From Buddleja alternifolia (lineage: Eukaryota; Streptophyta; Magnoliopsida; Lamiales; Scrophulariaceae): a stretch of 64,000 bases of DNA. Shown piece by piece: positions 1 to 10,286 of the stretch. The translations under genes were made by a program, and so were the position numbers. The stretch lies in NCBI GenBank assembly GCA_019426215.1, contig CM033401.1, positions 21,023,134 through 21,087,133 of the forward strand, given 5' to 3'. Under the pieces are notes generated by a model. The model was given only the letters and a program-made list of their open reading frames with translations. It did not search any database and was not told the origin of the DNA. Numbering within the stretch: position 1 is the stretch's first letter; every line of letters begins with the position of its first letter.

Positions 1-48
1 GTCCTATGCGACATGCTTGGAATTACAGAAAAGTTCACTTAGGAGGAG
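1..48 (+). pseudogene. 3' tail of a Ty1/copia pol gene and polypurine tract
   Basis: The first bases translate to RDMLGI-like sequence (here CDMLGITEKFT then a stop), which resembles the extreme C-terminus of many copia polyproteins just after RNase H. The purine-rich stretch aggaggag lies directly before an LTR start (TGTTGAAATA). The rest of the element is outside the window to the left, so it is on the + strand and only its tail is visible. The reading frame is already broken here. The call rests on the short C-terminal motif and its position against the LTR. Confidence 0.55.
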
Positions 49-468
49 TGTTGAAATAAGTGCACCTTTCTGGATAAATTTAGAACATAAAATTTTTAGA
101 TAGATTCCTTAGTTGAATCTAGACAGAGAAGATGCTAGGATATTCTCTAAGATATTATACCATATAGACAAAATTTAAAGAATAATAATTCTAGCATGTA
201 TGTAAAAATATCTAAAGAGCATGCATGTAGAAATATCTAGAGACTACAAGTCTCTCTAGAAGGTGGTGACTACACCTATAAATATGAGGATGTAGTACTA
301 TGTGATGTAACAACAACAATAACAAGAAATCTGTCAATACAAAAATCTACTTCCAACTATTCTCTCTACAACATCCAAGTTTCCAACTACTCCAATTATT
401 CCAGTTTCCAACCACTTACAAACGTATTCACTAGTGTCCGTCTCTAAACAAGTCCGCTTGTCAAAACA
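49..468 (+). repeat. 3' LTR of a copia element (right boundary approximate)
   Basis: The repeat starts TGTTGAAATAAG immediately after a polypurine tract, as a 3' LTR should. It contains a TATA box (cctataaatatg, about 274-285) followed by the CAACAACAA-rich stretch typical of plant retrotransposon transcript starts. The end is placed at a ...CAAAACA near 468 because a CA ending is expected; an earlier CA at 450 is also possible. No second LTR copy is in the window for comparison. Confidence 0.6.
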
Positions 469-485
469 CCCACAATTACTAAAAT

Positions 486-1194
486 AATTCTTCTTCAAAA
501 ATAAACACTCACTCACTATTCAATCACACTAACAATAATATAATGGAAACCCATTTTCTTTTTCTTTTTTTATTTGTTTTTGGGCAATAACCCATGTTCT
601 TTCATCAACACTAGATTTATTAAACCAGAGCTATAGTAACACTTCTGCAAGATGATATAAAATCAAGTAAAGAAATTTGTTGAAAACCCCAGTTTTGCCG
701 CAAGGTGAAAGCTCTAGAATAATTCTTCTTCACAAATATAACACTCATTCACTATTCAATCACACTAACAATAATATAATGGAAACGCATTTTCTTTTTC
801 TTTTTTTTTGGGCAATAACCCATTTTCTTTCATCAACACCAAATCTTTTAAACCAGAGCTATAGTAACCCACTTCTGCAAGATGATACAAAATCAAGTAA
901 AAAAATTTGTTGAAAACCCCAGTTTTGTCGAAGAAGTCAAGGTGAAAGCTTTAGGATAATTCTTCTTCACAAAGAAAACACTCACTCACTATTCAATCAC
1001 ACTAACAATAATATAATTGAAATCCATTATTTTTTGTTTTTTTGTTTTTTTTGGGCAATAACCCATTTTCTTTCATCAACACCAAATTTTTTAAACCAGA
1101 GCTATAGTAACCCACTTCTGCAAAATGATATAAAATCAGTAAAGAAATTTATTGAAAACCCCAGTTTTGTCTAAGAAGTCAAGGTGAAAGCTCT
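486..1194. repeat. Tandem repeat, three copies of a ~236-bp unit
   Basis: Copies begin at 486, 721 and 958, each with aattcttcttca. Each runs through a TATTCAATCACACTAACAAT block, a T-rich tract, a block with GGGCAATAACCCA and a block with CCAGAGCTATAGTAAC. The copies differ by a few substitutions and by T-tract length. No coding potential is seen. The array starts within about 20 bp of the copia LTR end. Confidence 0.9.
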
Positions 1195-1597
1195 TAAATT
1201 AAAATCTTCATATTTTTCACGCCACCGATGAAGTCACCGTGAGGGATGAGAGGTGTTTGTATCTTTTTTTTTTCATTTCTATATTTCATTTTTCTTTCTT
1301 TTTCATTCTTTGCTTCTCCATGATTATTTTTATTATAATTAATACTGAATTTAAGCAAATCTTCCATATGAAACTTAACAATCCGTTTCTCTCTCGGTTA
1401 AGAGGAATATGGCAATTTTACACGTGGCATCCATTTGTTGCTTGCAATAGCAGATGGAATACCATTTTGCAATAGAAAATCACATCTGTTTGTTCACCTC
1501 CTCTTCATTTAGAAAGTATTGATTGATCAAATCCATCAAAATCAACTATTTATTACAATTTCTTGTCAAATAAAGGGGAAGTGAAAATAGGGTGGTA
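1195..1597. other. AT-rich spacer, no gene seen
   Basis: The stretch between the tandem repeat and the Mutator-like element has pyrimidine-rich and AT-rich sequence. Its only ORF (78 codons from 1239) has no recognisable domain and low-complexity composition, so it is not called as a gene. Confidence 0.6.
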
Positions 1598-1606
1598 CGA
1601 AAATGA
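1598..1606. repeat. Left 9-bp target site duplication of the MULE
   Basis: CGAAAATGA stands directly before the left terminal inverted repeat. The identical 9-mer follows the right one. Confidence 0.93.
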
Positions 1607-1713
1607 GGACTTTTTTAAAAAATATTACTGTTTTAAATAACATTTATATAAATAATACACAAATAAAAACACTTCTGAAAATGGCACACTACGCCATTAC
1701 TAATGGCGGATCC
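1607..1713 (+). repeat. MULE left terminal inverted repeat (107 bp)
   Basis: Reading inwards it matches the reverse complement of 9133-9239 with a few substitutions and no net length change, ending in GGATCC on both sides. The outer part is A/T-rich. The inner part holds the first CGCCATT-ACT-AATGGCG palindrome. Confidence 0.92.
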
Positions 1714-1888
1714 ATGTGGATCTGCCAATCTTGGATTTTTATTTCCGGATTTGAGTTATTTTTTTTTTAACAATGTGCCTGGATCCGCCATTACTAATGG
1801 CGTATCCAGTCACACGTCTTTGGATCCGCCATTAGTAATGGCGGATCCAGTCAGGAAGCTTTGACTGGGTACGCCATTAACAATGGCG
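1692..1888. promoter_or_regulatory. Left subterminal cluster of four 17-bp palindromes
   Basis: Four copies of CGCCATT-NNN-AATGGCG lie at 1692-1708, 1786-1802, 1827-1843 and 1872-1888. The 7-bp arms are perfect in all four and the 3-bp centre varies (ACT, ACT, AGT, AAC). They end just upstream of the CT-rich leader of the transposase transcript. Possible roles, by inference only, are transposase binding sites or promoter elements. Confidence 0.75.
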
Positions 1889-2042
1889 TACCCAAGCACA
1901 ATACCTACCCCTTTATTTTTTTTCTTCTCTTCTTCTTTCTCTCTTCTTCATCCCTCGTTCTCTCCGCTCTTCTGCTCCATCTCTCCCTCTGCTTCACCCA
2001 CCATTGTTCTTCTCATTTAGCATTTTATCCATAAATTACAAG

Positions 2043-2564
2043 GTAATTTTTTTATTCTATGTTATTATTTTATTGACTACATTTTTGAGTTAGTTAATTA
2101 GTTTAATTTAGAGTTTATGATTTGAATATTTATAATTTCTGTTAATTTAAAACCTAGTTTCAATTATATTTTTGAATCAAATTATGTTCTAAATTAGTTT
2201 AAATGTTAGTCTTTAAGTTTATGGTTTATATATATTGTTATTGTATTCTAATTTTAGGTGTAATCATTTTGGGTATAATATCGAATTTAGTGTTTAGGTT
2301 ATGAATTTTGATTTAATGTTATAGTTTTTATTTTGTACTTGAATTTTGATATTTTGTATAATTTTGGACCCCAATTTTGAATGTAGGTGTTTTTAGGGTT
2401 TGAACTTTGATATAATATTTTAGGTACAATTTATAATTTTTAGGTATGATGATAAAGATGTAATATCGAATTTAGTATTTATGAATGATATTTTTAGGTT
2501 TTTTAAATGTGTGTGAATATAATTTATGTTTTCGAACTCTAAATTAATATTTTATATTTTGCAG
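2043..2564 (+). other. Probable 5' UTR intron of the MULE transposase gene
   Basis: A donor CAAG|GTAATT follows a CT-rich leader (about 1916-2040). The acceptor TTTTGCAG lies two bases before the transposase ATG. The interval is strongly T-rich and non-coding, like a plant intron. This is inferred from splice consensus only. Confidence 0.55.
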
Positions 2565-2566
2565 AA

Positions 2567-4487
2567 ATGTCGAGACAGAACGTAGTTGATGTTTGTATAT
2601 TTTTGGTCGATGAAGAACTCAACAACGAACCGACTTATGAGGAGAATGTTGAGGAAGATGTTCCTCGAACAGGGAATCAACCACGACTTCATCATGTGCT
2701 CCCATTCTTCTCCACATCATATGAAGAATTACAAGGAGACTCATTAGATCGACCAAATGAAGCAAGGGATATGACTTATGATTATCAGATAGGTAATCTT
2801 GGTTTGGGATTGACATTTGATAACAAAGAAAGCTTGCAAAGAGCGGTGAAAGACTACCACATAACACATCAAAAACGAGAGTTTACGGTGGTAATCAGTA
2901 ACCCGACAACTTATGCTATTGTATGCAAACACAAAGACGAACATGTAGGGTGCAATTTTAGACTTCGAGCTCATTTTAGCAAGAAAACACATTTTTGGGA
3001 GATATCGAAGTATAGAGGGCCACATTCATGTCTGTTCAAAACTGTGGCACCAAACCACCATAATTTGGACATGAATCTGATTGCCAATGAACTTCTTGGA
3101 CAAGTTCAAATTGATCCCTCAATTAAGATTGCACAAATAGTTCAAATGGTAGCTGATAAATGGGCATGCAATATTTCGTATGGTAAGGCTTGGCACAACT
3201 TGCAACGTGCAAATGAGATTGTATATGGGACATGGGAGAATTCCGTTTCATTGTTACCTAAGTTCTTAGGAGCTGTCCAAAAGTGGAATCTGGGCACAGT
3301 TGTTGAATGGAAACACAAAAGCGTCTATGGAAATCCAAAAATGTTCATGTATGTGTTTTGGGCATTCAAGCCATGTATAGATGGATTCCACCATTGCCGG
3401 AGAGTTATTTGCGTTGATGGGACACATCTTTATGCACGCTACAAAGCTAAGTTGTTGATAGCAACGACTCTTGATGGAAATAATCAGATTTTGCCTCTTG
3501 CATTTGCAATTGTCGATAATGAGTCGAATGACTCGTGATTGTGGTTTCTGCAATTGGTGAGCAAACATTTTCTTCGAAGGAATGAAGGTGTGTGCCTTAT
3601 TTCTGATCGTCACAACGGCATACTTCATGCATCTGAGCTTGTACCCACCTTTTGCCCTCCTCATGGAGCTCATCGATATTGCCTACGACATGTGTCTTCA
3701 AACTTTAATAATCGTTTCAAAAATAAAGTTATGAAGGCTCTATGTTATCAGGCAGGTATGACACATAGTATTTCCAAACTCGGTAAAATCATGAACGATA
3801 TCCGACAAAAGGATGAAGATGCTTTCATTTATCTGAGCAGAATTCCATGTGAAAAGTGGACACTTGCACATGATGGAGGGATGTGGGAAGGCATTATGAC
3901 AACAAATATGGGAGAGAGCTTAAATGGTGTGTTGAAAGGTGTTCGCCATCTTCCGCCCACCGCTATTGTGGAATGCACATTTCATCGTTGTGTTGATTAC
4001 TTTTATAAACGACACCAAGATGCCTTGACAATGGGGGGGGGGGAATTCGGGCTTGACAGAGCGTGCCTACAATATGTACTCGGAATCGGCGAAAGCATCC
4101 GAAACACACACTGTCAGGCACTTTAATTATCTTGACCAAAGTGGCCAAGTTAACACCAAAGCCCAGCTCGGATATCGTAGTCTGAAGTTTGCTGTTGACA
4201 TCAATGCAAAATATTGTTCTTGTGGAAGATGGACCACATTCAAAATTCCATGTTCACATGCAATTGCGTTATGCAAAGATTTGCAAAGGAGGTCGATCTC
4301 GTTGGTTGAAAAATATTATAGCGCCAGTGAGTATTTACAAACATATCAAGGGACATTTCATCCTTTGCATGATGCTCATTTTTGGGATGCACTAGATTTT
4401 GAGCTGGTCCATGACCCTCATTTAAGGATACAACGACGTGTAGGTAGAAATGTGACTACTCGAATTCCTAATGAGATGGAATGGTAG
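2567..4487 (+). pseudogene. MULE transposase (MuDR family), interrupted
   Basis: The protein would cut and join the element's ends. The N-terminal Mutator DNA-binding region covers about residues 78-155 (LGLTFDN... to GPHSC). The DDE transposase core follows: first Asp in CVDGTHL (residue 284), second in LISDRHNG, and a Glu candidate in TNMGESLN. A SWIM zinc finger (CSCGRWTTFKIPCSHAIA) is near the C-terminus. The start at 2567 follows a good splice acceptor. Two lesions break it: an in-frame TGA at 3536-3538, where relatives have Trp, and a frameshift at the G-run near 4033-4042, after which the SWIM part continues in another frame to 4487. The family assignment is secure and the gene is very probably dead. 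Confidence 0.92.
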
Positions 4488-4574
4488 TTATATGTGTTGC
4501 AATTGGGTGTTGAAGTTGTGTATTTGTTAGACATATTGAGCTATTAGAAAACTATTTTTTTAATGTTTTTTGGA

Positions 4575-5290
4575 TTTGGACGCACAAAGCAGCCCCGCTT
4601 GGGATTTTTATGCCAAAAAAAAAACACTTTTTTTTTGTTTCCTGGCTCTTATTTGGCCTATTTTTGTACATTTTTTCGCCATGACTTGAACATAAAAAAT
4701 GTAGGTGGTGTTAGGAATTTTGTAAAACTATAAGATTTGCCTCATTCCGAATCACGAGTGAAGAGATATGGATGCGCAAAGCAGCCCCGCTTGGGATTTT
4801 TATGCCAAAAAAAAACTGTTTTTTTTTTTTGTTTTCTGGCTCGCATTTGACCTATTTCTATACATTTTTTGGCCGTGACTTGAACACAAAAATTGTAGGT
4901 GATGTTACAAACTTTGTAAAACTATAAGATTTGGCTCATTCCAACACACGAGTGAAGAGATATGGACGCGCAAAGCAGCCCCGCTTGGGATTTTTATGCC
5001 AAAAAAAAAACAGTTTTTTGTTTTGTTTTCTGGATCGTATTTGGCCTATTTCTGTATATTTTTTCGCCCTGAATTGAACATAGAAAATGTAGGTGGTGTT
5101 ATGAACTTTGTAAAACTATAATATTTTCCTCAATCCGACGCACGAGTGAAGAGATATGGACGCGCAAAGCAGCCCCGCTTGGGATTTTTATGCCAAAAAA
5201 AAAACACTTTTTTTTTGTTTTTTAGCTCGTATTTGGCCTATTTCTGTACATTTTTTGGCCATGACTAGAACATAAAAAATGTAGTTTCGT
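4575..5290. repeat. Tandem array, ~3.7 copies of a ~194-bp unit, between the MULE genes
   Basis: The anchor AAAGCAGCCCCGCTTGGG recurs at 4586, 4778, 4972 and 5166, spacing 192-194 bp. Each unit also has a poly-A/poly-T pair after ttttatgcc, a TTGGCCTATTT block, and GAGTGAAGAGATATGGA. The last unit is truncated near 5290. It separates the 3' ends of the two converging genes, so it may act in transcript termination. No coding sequence is seen. Confidence 0.88.
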
Positions 5291-5492
5291 ATTTTTTTGG
5301 TCATGACTAGAACATATTAATTTTATTTCCGTATTAGTTTCGTATTTTTGTCACCTTCAAATAAAACAATGATGTTTCATATTTTTTTTGGTCTTTCAAT
5401 TGAACAAGCCCGTCAATAATATAAATATCAATATGGTGAAATATTACAAATTCAAAAAAAAAACAATAAATACAAATTACAAATTAAAAAGA

Positions 5493-7955
5493 CTATCTAT
5501 GTTGAAGCGGACCGCGATGTCCCCCCGTGCCACAGTTTGGAGCACGCCCCCTCCTTGTTGACCGTTTAGGTCCCTGCATTTCTTCTTCCGTTCTGTTCAT
5601 ATCAAAGTTGAACGGAACTGCAGATGTGTCGAAATGTAAAGAGACTGGAGGTGGATTCCTGGTTACGGGAGGTGGATAATTCGAGTGGTCCAGACTCAGA
5701 CCCGTGTGAGTCCCTATATATTGATCCCACAAATTATCGGGTGTTGCCCACGTTGATGATGAAGGCCCCTCATCTTGGAATGTGTAAGGCAACTGAGGCT
5801 CGGGTGTTGGATCAATCATCTGAGGAAAGTAATCGTCGGTAGCATAAGGATCTGCTACAGTCGAAGACGATGGTCCGAAAGTGGGGGTGCGAGGAACTTG
5901 ACTCGAAGTCCCAGGTTCGTCCACACACGGACGTGAGTGATGCCGTACAAGTTCTTCTTCGTCTTCTGAATCCTGTACATCATCGACGTCTTTTTCGACA
6001 CTACTTCTCCTCTGTGGACGCATGTTTTCTCTGCCTGTCTGAGCAAAATGAACACCCGCTGCTGCATCAGAACGACGGCTACATGACACCATCCAGGACA
6101 GCTGTGTAAGACCCGATCTCAAAGACCCTAACAGTCCCTCAACCCTTTGCCTCGAGTCAAGGGTATCTTGGACAACCCTTTGCAATTCTTGAATGTGTCT
6201 ATTCTGTAAAAGATAAACAAAAATATAAGACAAAGTAAAACCAAATGAAGCAATGTAATGTTAACCTAACACAATTATATATACTAACCACATCAAGTAA
6301 TAGAGGTGCCGACCCTGTTTGGAAGCCGATATTCAATCTATCCAACTCCTTTGAAATATACCGACGTGTGATCCTATCATACCAGTTGGAGTAATCCTCT
6401 GTTGTGCCTCCACCCAAGTCCCCTACCACAACATGATGTAACCGTTCATTCCATTGATCGATGAAGATCCTATTGAAATGGACCAATCCTCGTTATCCCT
6501 CCCAGCACGGTCAATCCTTTCGAACTGTGGGTGTGTACTCGGATGTCATGGAATTCCTTGTCGGAATCCAAATTGTTGAAGAACTTGCTCAGGACGATGA
6601 TACTCCACAATGTTGAGGAATACCATTGGAACTGATGCTCTCCACACACCAGTGGCAAAACACTCAGGTGGCAACTCAGCAATGTCGGGATCATCAAAGT
6701 TGTATAAGTCCCAAACAAACTGAAATAAGAAAATTGAACAACAGTATTTTTAATAGGATAGCATTATAGAACTTCGATGGTATAATGACCTGGAGATAAA
6801 CTTTTACTCACATGATGATAGGTCATCTGATCTAATACTTCTCTAGCTGCCAATAAACAACATGTCGTTGTGTGAGGATTACTCACGGGTCGATACCACC
6901 TACAACATCAATAACGCAAATAATTAAAAAAAATAGTGTTTCTGAATAAAAAATTTTAGTTAGATAAATTACAGTTTCCCATAAGGAGCTCGTGCAATGT
7001 TACTAACATCAATTTCTGCCATTAAATGTGGAACTGTAGATGGTCTCACAACCATTATTCGTGACCATGCCCATAACTGTTAAACATAAATATATTAATT
7101 TATTGAACATTGAATATCTTAGAAAGATATAACAACAAAAAAATAATACATTATACCTGTAACAATGTCATTGGACCACACACTTCTTTGTGAGTCTTTA
7201 AGGATCCATGATGTAGCTGACGGTACAAAAACGCCAACACACCACTCCCCCAACTATAGGAGTTTATCTCATCAATATTTTCAAAAAAATTTAACCACAA
7301 AATCGAAATCACTTCCCCGCTGCTGTCGGGTAACATGACGCCAAGCAATGCAAAAGCCCAACATCGTGCAATTTGATCAACCATATGCTCGGGGGACTCG
7401 TCTGTGATTATTGCCTCGGCCGATTTTAGGTATTCACATAATTTTTTCATTTTTAATCCCATACCCGTTGCTTTAAAATCATTCAGTCCAATTTCGAAAC
7501 CTAAAAGACGATGAACCAGGGCTGCATAATCCCTAAACGCATTAAACACGTGATGAATAACTACTGCCCTACCATCGACTGGTACACCCCATAGTATAGC
7601 TACGTTTTGGAGAGTAACAGTAGCCTCTCCACTTTTGAGGTGAAACGTGTTAGTCTCCGGGCGCCACCTCTCAATCAGCGCAGTCACAAGTCCCATATCA
7701 CATCTAAGTTGCCCACACATGGTTAACAAATAAAAGCGATAAAACCCCATTTGATGGAGTTTTTGCAATACTCGATGATGTGGTGTAATAAAATCAGCGG
7801 ATTTCACCAGTTTAAAATAATGACCATCTGCTCGTCTGGTTCGCATTGCTGTATCACCCCCTAAAAATACTAACTCAGATCTGTGGCATGTCTGATCCGT
7901 CAACACACTAGGATCTATAGGCCCATATACATCACGATTGTGTAAATTTGTCATC
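5493..7955 (-). pseudogene. Plant mobile domain (PMD, MAIN-like) gene carried by the MULE, interrupted
   Basis: Exon 1 (7955-7157) has the PMD core, including ALIERWRPETNTFHLKSGEA and VAILWGVPVDGRAV. Further exons read from splice signals are about 7079-6972, 6900-6816, 6722-6292 and 6208-5493. The last encodes a Ser/Pro-rich tail ending in an Arg/Gly-rich segment. The start is the ATG at 7954, one base after acceptor TGCAG; an upstream in-frame ATG at 7999 lies in the probable intron. The exon 6722-6292 has a TGA (GIP then stop, near 6548) and a frameshift near 6490. PMD proteins exist both as host genes (MAIN, MAIL1, involved in silencing and genome stability) and inside plant transposons; this copy is clearly the transposon form. 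The biochemical function of the domain is unknown. Confidence 0.82.
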
Positions 7956-8727
7956 CTGCATTTATAAAGTATAGCAAGTAAAATTAGAATATAATGCATT
8001 AATTAGATTATTATCCATTGTTCTAAACACTAAAAACTCAAATTTATACCCAAATTATATCGTATTAAAGTTCAATAATCAACACTAAAATTTGACTAAA
8101 TTAATCAACACTTAACAAATTAAACATAAAAATTTAGCCTATTCGCTAAATGTTATACCAAAAAATCGAAGCAATACTTACAAATTTGTCTAAAATTATA
8201 TCAAAGTTCAATCATTAAAACTAAATATCTAAATATAATGTTTAGGTATTAATCCGATTTTTAGGATTTTTACATACCTAAATACCTAAACATATAATGT
8301 CTACATATATATGTAGGTTCAAAAATTAACACTAAATATTAATTTATATTATATACACATAACAACAGTTTAAATACCTAAAAATGTTTACATGTAATAT
8401 TTACAAAAATTTCTAAAATACCTAAATTCTACTACAAAAATTCGAAAATAATACCTTAAAATTTAAAATTCTACCATAAAATTCGAAATTTTACCCTAAA
8501 ATTGAAACATAAACCCTAAAATTGAAACATAAAGCCTAAAATTGGACATTCTATACTACAATTAACCAATAATCACTAAAATCCTAACTTCTCCCCTAAA
8601 ATTCGAAAATAATTTTAATGATAATTACTAAATTAAATAACAATCACAAATTCTCAACAACAAACTAAAAAATTATATCTAAATTTATAAGCATAAAACT
8701 ATAAATTAAATTAACATAGATATTTAC
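7956..8727 (-). other. Probable 5' UTR intron of the PMD gene
   Basis: On the - strand a donor AAG|GTAAAT lies at 8727 and an acceptor AAATGCAG ends at 7956, one base before the PMD start context. The sequence is AT-rich with many short repeats and no coding signal. It mirrors the 5' UTR intron of the transposase gene. Confidence 0.5.
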
Positions 8728-8978
8728 CTTCAATTAGAAAAAAGAGGAGAAATAAAGATCGATCGGTATAAAAGTTAATTTGTTCTGCGTGAAATGAAAA
8801 GAGATGGTGAAGGTGAGGGAGGAGATGAGATGAGAGTTGATGAAGAAGAATTGCAGTACGTGTGTGAGTTTTTTTGGTGAGGAAGAAGAAGAGAGAAGAG
8901 GGGTAGAGAAGAGAAAAGAAAAAGAGAGGAAAGAGAGAGATTTGGCAAAGAAAAAAAAATTTAATATATTAGAGGCTA

Positions 8979-9154
8979 CGCCATTCACAATGGCGTAGCC
9001 TCACATATGTTTTTTTTTTTTAGAAAAATTAACAGAAATTAACAAAAAAAATGGGTCAAGATACGCCATTACTAATGGCGTATCCTGACCGAGCTGACTG
9101 GCTATGCCTGGCGTAGCCAGAAAAATTTGTCAGGATCCGCCATTAGTAATGGCG
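8979..9154. promoter_or_regulatory. Right subterminal cluster of three 17-bp palindromes
   Basis: CGCCATT-NNN-AATGGCG occurs at 8979-8995 (centre CAC), 9064-9080 (ACT) and 9138-9154 (AGT). The last is inside the right TIR. The cluster lies upstream of the PMD leader, just as the left cluster lies upstream of the transposase leader. Confidence 0.75.
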
Positions 9155-9239
9155 TAGTGTGCCATTTCCGGAAGTTTTTTTATTTGTGTATTATTTATAT
9201 AAATATTATTTAAAACAATATTATTTTTTAAAAAAGTCC
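9133..9239 (-). repeat. MULE right terminal inverted repeat (107 bp)
   Basis: It is the inverted counterpart of 1607-1713 and ends ...TTAAAAAAGTCC, directly followed by the 9-bp duplication. Confidence 0.92.
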
Positions 9240-9248
9240 CGAAAATGA
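9240..9248. repeat. Right 9-bp target site duplication of the MULE
   Basis: CGAAAATGA is identical to 1598-1606. Confidence 0.93.
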
Positions 9249-9848
9249 TGATAAATATTACTCATTTAACTTCATTATTTGTTAGTTCTTGTATTATATC
9301 ATAGGTATTTCAAACTCGGGCACTAGCCACTGTGTGTGCAGAGCCTTTCCACTGGTATATATAGAGTTTTTACACTTGCCGTATCATATCTTAATATTAA
9401 AAATTTAGATCATGATGTTATATTGTATCCGTAGTATCCCGATGTTCTCATGTATTAAAATTTAGAAAAAAATCGTATATATCACTATATCCATATCATT
9501 GTATGCGTATCCATGCGACGTAGGACTAAGCTAATGGTAATTATCTTAATATTCAATTAGAAAAACAATAAACAGTAAAAAACATTTTTTATTTTTACTA
9601 ATTTACAAACATTCCCACGAATGGACAAATTAAATCTGAGGGACCCTTTATACATATATATTCCTACTAGGAAACAGACCACCGTCGGATATGGTATTAT
9701 GCATCCCAGCCACACGTATAAACTCCAAAAATTTGCTGTTTTCATATCGTATATACTATTGGTATTTTAATGGGGGATGAAATGTAGTCAGGTTTTTTAA
9801 TAGGCTAATATTCTTCTCGGGATTGGCGGAAAAGACCACCAATTCCCC
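9249..9848. other. AT-rich intergenic DNA upstream of MIR396
   Basis: No coding signal is seen. The stretch next to the microRNA TATA box is its natural promoter region. No regulatory motif can be named with confidence beyond the TATA box. Confidence 0.6.
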
Positions 9849-9856
9849 TATAAATA
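9849..9856 (+). promoter_or_regulatory. TATA box of the MIR396 primary transcript
   Basis: TATAAATA follows a C-rich context and lies about 180 bp upstream of the mature microRNA. A CT-rich leader (from about 9880) follows at the expected distance for a plant pol II start. Inferred from consensus and position. Confidence 0.65.
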
Positions 9857-10002
9857 TTGCCATCTGCTCATCTACCTAAACCTACACTTCCTATTTTCCC
9901 TCTTCACATCTACACATTCATACATACTTTATAATCTATTTTTTACATTTCGACAAACCCTATTTAGGGTTACCGCACCAGATGTTGTTTTTGTGGAGGG
10001 TC

Positions 10003-10170
10003 TTCAACTTCAAAATGGTCCTTTTCTTATTCTTCCACAGCTTTCTTGAACTGCACACTGGAGGTCACTGTATGGCGCCCCTTTACCGGAGGTGATACAA
10101 TATATTATTCTTGCGGTTCAATAAAGCTGTGGGAAGATATGTTGAGGGCCGAGGAGAATTCAAGTTCAGA
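10003..10170 (+). ncRNA. MIR396: MIR396 precursor hairpin
   Basis: The 5' arm holds TTCCACAGCTTTCTTGAACTG (10033-10053), identical to the canonical plant miR396a guide. The 3' arm holds GTTCAATAAAGCTGTGGGAAG (10116-10136), the known miR396 star. The arms pair almost perfectly with one bulged base and a few G-U or mismatched positions, and the stem continues on both sides of the duplex. The loop is about 60 nt. miR396 represses GROWTH-REGULATING FACTOR transcription factors and so limits leaf cell proliferation; that role is family knowledge. A TATA box lies upstream. The primary transcript probably extends some hundred bases downstream, but its 3' end is not visible. This is the only convincing host gene in the window. 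Confidence 0.97.
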
Positions 10171-10238
10171 TAACTAATGATTTTGCTAGCTGCATGGTAT
10201 TTTCATCTCTTATTATATTCTGTTGATTAAATTCATGG

Positions 10239-10241
<3 letters not shown>

Positions 10242-10282
<41 letters not shown>
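10242..10282. repeat. (TA)n microsatellite
   Basis: An uninterrupted TA tract of about 41 bases, about 70 bp after the MIR396 hairpin and probably within or just behind its primary transcript. Confidence 0.9.

Positions 10283-10286
<4 letters not shown>

Larger units (their letters stand above)
1607..9239 (+). mobile_element. Complete Mutator-like transposable element (MULE) carrying transposase and plant mobile domain genes
   Basis: The ends are exact inverted repeats beginning GGACTTTTTTAAAA, and the element is flanked by a perfect 9-bp direct repeat CGAAAATGA (1598-1606 and 9240-9248). A 9-bp duplication is the signature of Mutator transposition. Inside are a MuDR-type transposase on the + strand and a plant mobile domain gene on the - strand, converging on a tandem repeat array. 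Both genes start near an end, with transcript leaders overlapping the subterminal region and a long 5' UTR intron. Both carry premature stops and frameshifts, so the copy looks non-autonomous now, although its ends are intact. Confidence 0.93.

Noticed and set aside
334..516. ORF of 60 codons on the - strand within the copia LTR
   Set aside because: It lies over the LTR leader and its flank, has no domain and no independent gene signal.
1239..1475. ORF of 78 codons beginning MRDERC
   Set aside because: Phe/Ile-rich translation of a T-rich stretch; no domain, no supporting splice or promoter context.
9950..9977. AAACCCTATTTAGGGTT as telomere-like repeat
   Set aside because: Only one AAACCCT unit on each strand; at most a telo-box promoter motif, not telomeric DNA.
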